Shown in pieces: positions 46,157 to 54,476 of a stretch of 64,000 nucleotides of DNA. The notes beneath the pieces are model-generated. The model made no database searches. It was not told where the DNA came from and was given only the letters and a program-made list of their open reading frames with translations. The DNA comes from Panax quinquefolius. Its lineage: Eukaryota; Streptophyta; Magnoliopsida; Apiales; Araliaceae. The stretch lies in NCBI GenBank assembly GCA_020205615.1, contig JAINUW010000175.1:248001-312000 (forward strand), written 5' to 3'. The translations under genes and the position numbers were made by a program. Position 1 is the first letter of the stretch. Every line of letters begins with the position of its first letter.

Positions 46157-46515
46157 GATACGAATTCTTCGTATCTCATCATTTATAACTCCTCGCGAGT
46201 TTATCTCGTACTATTTCATAGTACACCATCTTCATAGCATCAAGCTATAATCATTCAAACATTACAAACCATCTTCCTTTTATAACTTAAATAGATCACG
46301 TCGTGATCTTATTCTATACTCATCACCTTAAAATTTCTTTTGTTAACTCGTGATCGTTTTGTTTTACGATCCTCATTCTTTCCCTTTTTCATCATTTACG
46401 ACATTATTCGTTATGTTGGCTTTTGGAGTTAGGAAACTCCAATTTCTTATCTTTATATCTCTTAGATTCTTCTTTGAATCTTCTTGTTTATATAACAATT
46501 CTTCCTTTAAGAATT
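46157..46515 (-). other. Cluster of short perfect hairpins
   Basis: Arms on the + strand: GATACGAA/TTCGTATC (46157-46175, loop TTC), GTACTAT/ATAGTAC (46208-46224, loop TTC), GATCAC/GTGATC (46294-46308, loop GTC), GATCGT/ACGATC (46352-46371), GGAGTT/AACTCC (46435-46450) and AGATTC/GAATCT (from 46464). AATTCTT/AAGAATT follows near 46498. A similar one, GTCGTA/TACGAC, is at 44492-44506. Most are kept in the second internal region. Confidence 0.65.
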
Positions 46516-47027
46516 CTAACTTCATTTACATCGCTCAAAATTTCATTCGAGTTTTACACTTTCATCATACGTATCCATTTCTACACTTGGTACACATCGA
46601 GTCTCTAACAGTTTCAATATGGTACGCTGAGTAGTTTCCCACAAACAACCAAAAAACTAGGTTCCGAGTTACTAGTTCGTATATATATCCGCTCTATGAA
46701 GGAATCGTTTAGCCCATATACCATACATCAAGTACTAAAGAGTACAATTGCACCACACTTAGATATAACTCTCTATTCATAACTTCTTTATCATTCTCTT
46801 TTTATAGACATTGTCTATTTATTATCACCTTACATCCTTATTATTGGAGTTGGATAACCCCACATTTATATTCCTTATAACTCTACGAGATTCTTTTTTG
46901 AATCCTTTCACGCAAGTTTTAATCCCTTATTGTTCAAACTCTATTTGAGCTTATTCGTTTATTTTCTTCACCTCTCTTCTCTAAGGTTATAGCCTATGGT
47001 ACTCCTACCTAAGGTTTATAACCTACA

Positions 47028-47039
47028 GCTCTGATACCA
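47028..47039 (-). promoter_or_regulatory. Primer-binding site, LARD unit 1
   Basis: TGGTATCAGAGC on the - strand, two bases after the end of LTR 2. Exact match to the initiator-Met tRNA type site. Confidence 0.92.
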
Positions 47040-48840
47040 ACTGTAACGACCCCAAAATTCATACCATTTAAATCTCGACTTCGGTCGTTAACCATACATT
47101 AAATCTCTAATTTTACATCATTATTCGATGTTAAACTTAATAAAATTGCGGAATATTTAAAACTTTTATACATTTCCTTCTTTCTTGCCCTGAATCGCAA
47201 CCTTTACATTACATCTCTTTGATTCAATCTTATAGCATGAATCGTTACAACAAAATGACTATACAAAGTCTTACATCATAGCTAAATATCCATATACATT
47301 GTATAACTCAACTTACAATTCAACAACATGTTACGTTCAAAATATGAAATACATTTCTCATAAAACATAAGTAATCTTCCAGAATATAGATCTCTATAAC
47401 TCACTTAGCACATATCTTTACCTTAAAATCTTGACCTGCAAAAGTGGTTATTTGCAAGAGTGAGCTCGACGGCCCAGCAAAGTCTAATAGTTTTCATGCA
47501 TCACATAGCACATAATAACATACTCGATATACATCTCATTAAAGTAACATGGCATACATGCTTTTAATTAACATAACAAATATAAAGATCGAGTTCCTTA
47601 CTCAATCATCATTACTTAGCCAAAACAATGTAGTCATATATTGACTTTAACATTTCATGATTTCAACATGCATACATATCATGCAATTTAAAACAGTTCA
47701 TCAAGTCCACATAGAAAATAGGAACCGAAAGACTTGCCTTGATCGTTGTTTACCAATAATAGTTTAACAGCTTACAGTTATCTGCACTTCACGAGCCCTA
47801 CACAATTATATAATCATACACATCAATTATTAGTCACATAACAACACATAGTAATTGTAATGTAAACTCTACTCCACATCTCATAATCATTCCTATTAAT
47901 TAGCACACAATGTTCAATTAGATTGTGTTAACTCACTATATTTCTTCTTAGTCAAACTCGAAGTTCATTCAAGTGCTTAAGTCTTGCTAGGACTACTTAT
48001 TGGTTTTATGTTAAACCCATTTCATATCCTATAATATTCATTTCAATTGAATTGAAACACTTTTAAAGTTCGTTAACACTTGGCACGACGTTTCGACGTT
48101 CATTCGTCACACGCCCGATTTGCCTCTCGTATGTATGCATACTATGTAAGACCCCAGTTTTTATAAATAAAGATGAATTTTCTATAAATATTATTTTTAA
48201 ATATTATGGAATAATTTTGATATAATGTTATAGTTGTGGATAATATTTATAAATTTTGCAAAGTAAGCAAGTTGTTATAAAATATTCATTTGGCTGGGAA
48301 TATTCTTTTTCGGGGAATATTCGTAATGACGGCTCAATCATTAAGTGGACCCCTATTAACGGAAGTATTGTCGTAGTTAGAAAAGCGACAAAATTATTTT
48401 TTCTATAAAATAACGGCAGAGGTGTTACCATCAAAACTGTTGAACTATCCGGTAGTAAAAGTTCAAGATGTCTGGCGTAGTTGTATAGTAGCACACGATA
48501 TTGATTAATGATGCTTACGTGAGAAGTCACTCACCTATGCTCAATTATTACTATAAAGATAATTCTTCGCATCATATCTCTTATATTATTGATTCAATTA
48601 TTGTCACAAGATTATCATCTCGTATAATATGTTATAGTATTAAATTATTAATTGAGACGACAAGTTATAAATGATTAATAATTGTTGAAAGATTAAATAT
48701 GTGTTGATTAAAAATAAAATGATTTGTGGTAATATTTATTCAATCCTTGATGTATATAAAGAGTCTGTTATGAGATGTTTGTGGTAAGTTTGATTATTTT
48801 ATGGGGAGCCCATATGTCATCATCTAAGAGTCCATTCGTC

Positions 48841-49115
48841 AATAGTAATTACCTTTGTGAATAGTAATTACCTTTGTGAATAGTAATTACCTTCGTCAAT
48901 AGTAATTACCTTTGTGAATAGTAATTACCTTTGTGAAATGTAATTACCTTCGTCAATAGTTTTTACCTTCGTCAATAGTAATTACCTTTATGAATAGTAA
49001 TTACCTTTTTGAATAGTAATTACCTTCGTCAATAGTATTTACCTTCGTCAATAGTAATTACCTTCTTCAATAGTAATTACCTTCGTCAATAGTAATTACC
49101 CCTTCGCAAATAGTA
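48841..49115 (+). repeat. 19-bp minisatellite, 5' LTR copy (~14 units)
   Basis: Units of the type AATAGTAATTACCTTTGTG or AATAGTAATTACCTTCGTC are repeated about 14 times with few changes. Most unit borders create the palindrome GTAATTAC. It ends ~145 bp before the TATA box, in upstream-enhancer position. Confidence 0.9.
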
Positions 49116-49258
49116 GTTGTCCCTTCAATATTACCAAGAGTTAAGCGCCTCTTGATTGTTCCAAGGGTTAATTACCCCTTCATGAAATAGTAGTTGTCTC
49201 TCATATTACCAAGAGTCATTTTGACCCTTCGTTAAGACCAAGAGCCACCCTCAGTTTT

Positions 49259-49269
49259 TCTATAAATAG
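49259..49269 (+). promoter_or_regulatory. TATA box, element C 5' LTR
   Basis: TCTATAAATAG is followed 50 bases later by a CTAGAGAGAGAAACTATAGAG leader. The same box is at 55563-55573 in the 3' LTR and, as CCTATAAATA, at 38925. Confidence 0.72.
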
Positions 49270-50540
49270 AAAGTTCATTCCTTCATTATTTCTTACAAAT
49301 TCACTGAAACTCTAGAGAGAGAAACTATAGAGAGAAAGAAGAAAAATATTTTGCTACTTCACTTTTCCAATATTCAGCTCTTCTAAGGTAGGGAATATTA
49401 TTTGTTACTACTGTAAGGGGTGTTATTTTTTTATTCATGAAGAGAACTTCATTATTCCATTCTTTATTATTACATTGGAATAACCTATAAAAGTGGCATA
49501 CCCTATACATGACCTGTAAATGCAGAATACCCTATACTTGGTGAAATCCTTATATTATTCCATTCTTATTTATTTCATTGAATAACTCAGTATATGCTAA
49601 AACCCCTATACTTGGTGACATTCTTCTATTATTTTATTATTCCGTTGGAACATCATGTCTGTGCTTTACGCCGGACCTAGTTCCGTCTTTATTATTATGT
49701 CTTTATTATTCTATTGGAATATCCTATCTGTGTGTTTTACACCGGACCTAGTTCTGTCTTTATTATTCTGTATTTATTATTCTGTTGGAATAACCTGTCT
49801 ATGCGAAGTATCGCATGCATGATGATTTCCTTTGTTATTTCATTCACTATTATACTCAGTTGGTTAAAATTTTGACTTCAATACTCCATGAATTTAGTGG
49901 AATATCCTTGATATTTGCGCTTCATCCAGTATTTTTCATGAAAATATTTTTCTGAGCATTCTTGAATTTTACTCTACAAAGCAGTATCATGTTGACAATT
50001 TAAACGTTATTAGTTCGTGAATAAATTAATTCGTGAACTTGTTTTATTGAATTATTATGTCATTGTCATCATCCTCATGTTATATTATGTTATCTTTGGC
50101 TTACGTGCATAGATGAACTTAGTATGATTATGACCGTGGATCATTCTAAGTATAATCATGGCTTGTTATAAATGATGTGATAAAAGTCCCTCGTTGGCTG
50201 TAATGCGTTGATGGATAGTTTTTGGTATGATTATGACCGGGGTGATTCGGTATAGTCATGACCATTGATGATTTGATGAAAATCCTTGACCGTGGTATAG
50301 GGATGATTAGATATTGTGGTTTATTCATTAAACTGAGTCTTAGTGATAAAAATTGATGAAAACCTTTTAAAACCTAAAAGATAGTAGACCTTATTTTCTA
50401 CTTGACTCTTTTAATGGATTGCGATATTCATTGCAGATTAAACCGGTTGTCTATTGTATTTTATCGATTCAACATTGTTGAAGACTATTGATAATTTATT
50501 CTGCATTATCTTAGTTATAATATTTCTTACTGGGCTAGTT

Positions 50541-50572
50541 GAGCTCACCCTTTCTTTCACTGTTCTCTTCAG
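50541..50572 (+). promoter_or_regulatory. Acceptor-like block, element C 5' LTR
   Basis: GAGCTCACCC, then a pyrimidine-rich run TTTCTTTCACTGTTCTCTTC, then AGG. It is the most splice-acceptor-like of the series of such blocks. In the 3' LTR (56825) the run is kept but the CAG is lost. Confidence 0.45.
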
Positions 50573-50854
50573 GAAATGAGAATATAGCTGGGACGAGTCG
50601 GGGAAAAGAGTGATGGTCCTGAAGATAGCATTAGTAGTCCTCACTATTCTGTTAAATAATGTGACAATAAATGTAATGAGGACTCCTTGAGTATGGATAT
50701 TGTCTAAATGACAATATTCCTATTAGAACTCTCAGTTTATGTATTGTCGTATGTTACACGACAGATGTATAATTAAGTTTGTATTTGAATTTATGTACCA
50801 TGTAAGTGGCGACCCAAGATGGGTGACGTATACCTAATTTTGGGGCGTCACGGT

Positions 50855-50867
50855 TGGTATATCGAGC
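50855..50867 (+). promoter_or_regulatory. Damaged primer-binding site, element C
   Basis: TGGTATATCGAGC stands where TGGTATCAGAGC is expected, two bases after the LTR end. The middle of the site is altered. Confidence 0.75.
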
Positions 50868-51013
50868 TTAGGATATGATCCTGGTTGAGATGTGAGATAA
50901 GAACTAGGAGGGGAGAGCGGGAATTCCTTCGCTAGTATGACCTACCTAAGTTTATTTGGTATTTAATTGGTCATCGAGTATAGGGATAATATTTGATATA
51001 TTAATTAACCCTT

Positions 51014-51352
51014 GTGTTGTGGCAGTGTTTGGAAATGTCAGCTGAAAATATTCACAATGGAGTGAATGTGGCCGTTGTGACACCTTTAATCACTAATCAG
51101 GTTAATGTAGTGTCAGACGAAGAACAAATTAGAGATATCCACGTAGTGAATGAAGAACTAATTGTTGCACCCGAGCTAGTTGCAGAGGTAACAGCTGAGA
51201 GTGAGGAAGAAGAGGAAAAAGAGGAACCTGAGGAGAATTGGTTAGAAGAAGTTTATGATCAAAACTTAGAATTACAAAATCGTGTTCGTGAGCTAGAAGA
51301 ACTGGTTGAAGAACGGCAAACGGTCGTGGAACAAAGGGATACAATAATTTAA
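51014..51352 (+). CDS. Short pre-gag ORF, acidic with coiled coil (~105-112 aa)
   Basis: The ORF starts ~160 bp after the primer-binding site. Met at 51035 (MSAENIHNGV) is a likely start; the frame is open from 51014. Residues ~60-75 are strongly acidic (ESEEEEEKEEPEEN). The C-terminus is a heptad-like helix (NLELQNRVRELEELVEER). Composition and position resemble the 219-residue ORF at 31569-32228, although sequence similarity is weak. No known domain was seen. It could be a truncated version of that gene or an independent N-terminal gag piece. Confidence 0.5.
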   Translation: MLWQCLEMSAENIHNGVNVAVVTPLITNQVNVVSDEEQIRDIHVVNEELIVAPELVAEVTAESEEEEEKEEPEENWLEEVYDQNLELQNRVRELEELVEERQTVVEQRDTII

Positions 51353-51758
51353 AATTGGGTTACCCGATATGTGATGCTCGAACAAAATCACGCTTTGGCA
51401 GGGTGTAAGATATTAAAGTTGGAATCGAGAATTTAAAAATCAAAGATCAATTTGAAAGAAGAAAAAGCGAACGAAGGAGAATAGACAATGCATGGGTAAA
51501 AGGCGCACAACGTTGATAGTGTAGAAAAAGACGTCCAGATCCAATAAAGCCAAAATAGATGAAATGGACTATGCTTTTTGAATGACGATTGGGAGAACCC
51601 AACATCGAATTTGAATTACCCTGTGCATAGCGGTCAACTCGAATTCGATATGGATCGGAGAATAATGATTCAAATCATGGATCAGGAATGTGAAGAAGCA
51701 CTTAAGGGTGGAATGTACCCTATAGTAAAGTCAAACTCGGTAATTTAAGAGAGAGCGT
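51353..51758 (+). other. Unreadable remnant after the pre-gag ORF
   Basis: About 400 bp where gag would be expected. Isolated frames give basic stretches but no capsid or zinc-knuckle motif could be recognised. Confidence 0.45.
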
Positions 51759-52490
51759 TTGTCTAGAAACCCGAACGAAGTTATTACGGGTAAATTAATT
51801 ATAAATTATTGCGAAGTCTATACTTTATTCAATACAAGTTCTACCCACTCTTTTATTCTACCTAGTTGTGTTCAATGTTTAAATTTGACTTCGGAAAAAT
51901 TAGACTTTGATTTATCTATTGAAACTTCGTTAGGAGAAAACTTCGTTACCTCCACTGTTTATTAATCTTGTTGTTTCAAATAAACACTTTCACGTTACCT
52001 GTCGATCTTATCTCTTTGAAAATACTTGCCTTTGAGGTAATTTTTGAAAACGATTGATTAACTACTCATTATTCTTTTTGTAAGGTTGTTAGCTTTTATA
52101 TTCCTAACCAACCTGTTATACAAATTCAAAGTAACCAAACCCTAAAGTTAATCACTGTTATATCAAGCCATAAGTAAAGAGCCCCGATCCTTTCGTTGTT
52201 GACTTCCTTGTGTGGAATGCACCGAAGCCAGACTTTCTGTAGGCAACGTCGTGAATGACGATGACAAGTTGATAGGTATCATTGTGAGGTGATATCTAGG
52301 TTAAAGGATAGAAGTCACAGTTGGTATCAATGTAACGTACTATCCAAGTCTTGGATAAGAGTAGCAGTTTTGAATGATATTTCTATCATTAATAAATTTC
52401 TTGACGTATTCTTGAAGATTTCCTAGCCTACCCTAGAGCGTGAAATCGAATTTTGTATTGACCAAAGATAAAAACCCATTTCTTAAACCC
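51759..52490 (+). pseudogene. Protease and RT-linker remnant, Tekay type
   Basis: The first frame (51759-51962) reads ITGKLIINYCEVYTLFNTSSTHSF, then CVQCLNLTSEKLDFDLSIET, a Tekay-type protease fold. The catalytic D-T-G is replaced by N-T-S; both changes fit G-to-A transitions. After stops the text continues in other frames to INKFLDVF and EREIEFCID (~52445), the linker just before RT. The RT core is missing; sequence after ~52490 is unrelated to pol. Confidence 0.75.
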
Positions 52491-54430
52491 TCAAATATTT
52501 CTTCAACTAAAAGGATCATGCTTTACGAGGATTATGATGAAAGTCATAATAAAAGCATTGGACTAATGAAAATCATGGGTATATGAAGTATTAGTAAGTG
52601 TTATGATGAGTTATGTTGGTTATTATGTGAAAACATAAAAGTTTCTTAGAAATCACAAAGGGTTGAAAAATCAGATTTTGTAAAAAACGTAACATGAAAT
52701 TCAATTGACCATATCTCTTATTATATTTTGAATTTTTGAGTGTGGTCAAGTCCTAGAGTTAGATCTATGAGTTTTGTAGCTTATCCAAGTGGAATCACTG
52801 GAAAAGGTGCTGTAGATTTTCGTGTGGACTGAATTTAGCAAAAGAGTCCAAAGCTGCAAATTACAAGAACGCTACTGTCCAGAAACTTTAAGGGGCTGTT
52901 TCGGCCAATAAATTTATGTGAAAAATTCTGGCCTTTAGGGACATGAAAATATATGTTATAAAGTACCTCCTGTCCAAAAATGAGCTCATTCTGACTTAAA
53001 ATGAACAAGTTATGACCATTTCAATATTTAGGTTTTTTTGACGAAAAATGCTATAAGCGGAGTTCTATAACTCAGATGACCATGAAATTTAAATCTGGAG
53101 GCTCACATTAACATGTGTAAGGTCCTGCCAAGATTTGGGAATTTTTGGAGTTAAACTTGAGGTAGCTAATTTCTTAAGGAATTAATTAGAAATTGATTTT
53201 GAAAAATAGTAAATGAATTTTAAAAATTCGAGAAAAATATATTTTCATTATGGGACTATATTATGCTAAATCCTAGAAAAGAAATATTTTTGGGACTGAT
53301 TTGGTATTTTCATGAAAATAGTTTAGTTTCTGAACATATGAGTTAAATATGTTATGTGAAGTAACAAAGTTGAAAATAGGATTTTATGGCTAGAGAATCC
53401 TATATAGAGTATATGCATATTTTTTTTTTTATGAGGATTTGATAATTGGTGATGATATCTTATGAATATGGCATTTTGAATGATTAAATGCATTATATGG
53501 TAAAACGTAAACAATTGAGATAAATTGTTTATAAATTTAAGAAGTGATTAAAGTATTGTTATAATATTAATGATATTGGATTATGAGATTATTAAGTGAT
53601 TGATAACATGGGGATATTCTTGAATCCTGGATAAATTATATTATAAATGTTTAATATTTATCCTTTATCTCATTTGATTGATTCTTTATATCATTATCCT
53701 CATGTTTATATTGTGTTGAAAGTCATCTGTGGCCTGTAGTGCATAGATGGACTTGGTATGATTATGACCAGGGATTGTTCGGTATAATCATAACCGTAAT
53801 TGAATACACGATTATCTTTTGCCGTAGTGCATGGATAATTTGTGGTCGTGATACTAATGAATACACGATTATCTTTGGCCGTAGTGCATGGATAATTTGT
53901 GGTCGTGATACTAACGAATACACGATTATCTTTGGCCGTAGTGCATGGATAATTTGTGGTCGTGATACTAATGAATACACGATTATCTTTGGCCGTAGTG
54001 CATGGATAATTTGTGGTCGTGATACTAATGAATACACGATTATCTTTGGCCGTAGTGCATGGATAATTTCTGGTCGTGAATGGATAATTTGTGGTCGTGA
54101 TACTAATGAATACACGATTATCTTTGGCCGTAGTACATGGATAATTTGTGGTCGTGATACTAATGAATACACGATTATCTTTGGTCGTAGTGCATGGATA
54201 ATTCGTGGTCGTGATACTAACGAATATCCTTGGCCAGTAGTGCATGGATAATTCGTGGTCCTGATACTATTAAGCTGTGTCTCAGCATTATTAGTTTTAC
54301 AGTTGTATATCTTTGGCCTGTAGTACAAAGATGAATTGTTAATGAATATCTTTGGCCGGATTGCGAAGATGAATTTAATATTTTTAACGATAAAGGTATT
54401 CAAGGTATCCTCACCTCTTTATCATATCAG
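52491..54430 (+). other. LTR-related filler inside element C
   Basis: From 53201 this matches 39980-40960, part of the LTR fragment left of the LARD array: shared phrases include GGGACTATATT.TGCTAAATCC and TTTTTGGGACTGATTTGGTA. The first ~700 bp has no recognised match here. It ends with the 57-bp array and AAGCTGTGTCTCAGC (54271). It replaces RT, RNase H and integrase. Confidence 0.65.
53802..54270 (+). repeat. 57-bp minisatellite inside element C
   Basis: Units begin GAATACACGATTATC at 53802, 53859, 53916, 53973, 54030, 54108 and 54165, with a divergent one at 54222. The 54030 unit carries an extra 21 bp from an internal duplication. Since 57 is divisible by three and the unit lacks stops in several frames, open frames of 170-213 codons cross it on both strands. 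Confidence 0.93.
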
Positions 54431-54431
54431 G

Positions 54432-54476
54432 TACGTACCCTAATTTCGAGGGCGAAATTTCATAAGAAGGGGAGGT
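54432..54476 (+). promoter_or_regulatory. Pre-LTR hairpin and polypurine tract, element C
   Basis: AATTTCG (54432-54438) and CGAAATT (54443-54449) pair around AGGG. AAGAAGGGGAGGT (54464-54476) then runs up to the LTR start TGTAAG. It is the same arrangement as in the LARD units and the first Tekay-like element, with a different stem. Confidence 0.82.

Larger units (their letters stand above)
43938..47041 (-). other. LARD internal region 1, non-coding (3104 bp)
   Basis: No gag or pol motif was found in any frame. The region has a polypurine tract and hairpin at its 3' end, further hairpin modules near 44018 and 44268, and two neighbouring blocks (44640-44880 and 44885-45120) that resemble part of the Tekay LTR at 33950-34165. 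It also has a cluster of short perfect hairpins at 46157-46520. Open frames at 46046-46634 are antisense to the element. RNA packaged using proteins of related elements is the usual explanation for such units. Confidence 0.78.
48145..50852 (+). repeat. 5' LTR of element C (2708 bp)
   Basis: It starts TGTAAGACCCC and ends GGGGCGTCACG, where the last base differs from the 3' LTR end (CACA). It carries a 19-bp minisatellite (48841-49115), a TATA box CTATAAATAG near 49260, 57-bp-type repeats and an acceptor-like GAGCTCAC block at 50541. Confidence 0.92.

Noticed and set aside
46350..46634. A 94-codon frame repeated at 61456-61740
   Set aside because: It is conserved only because both LARD internal regions are near-identical copies. 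It is antisense to the element, and the 61-codon overlapping frame behaves in the same way.
48841..49115. CRISPR-like appearance of regularly spaced repeats
   Set aside because: There are no unique spacers; it is a 19-bp tandem minisatellite in a plant LTR.
53706..54403. Three long overlapping open frames (170, 179 and 213 codons)
   Set aside because: They are read through a 57-bp tandem repeat without stops. No start context, domain or conservation supports a gene.
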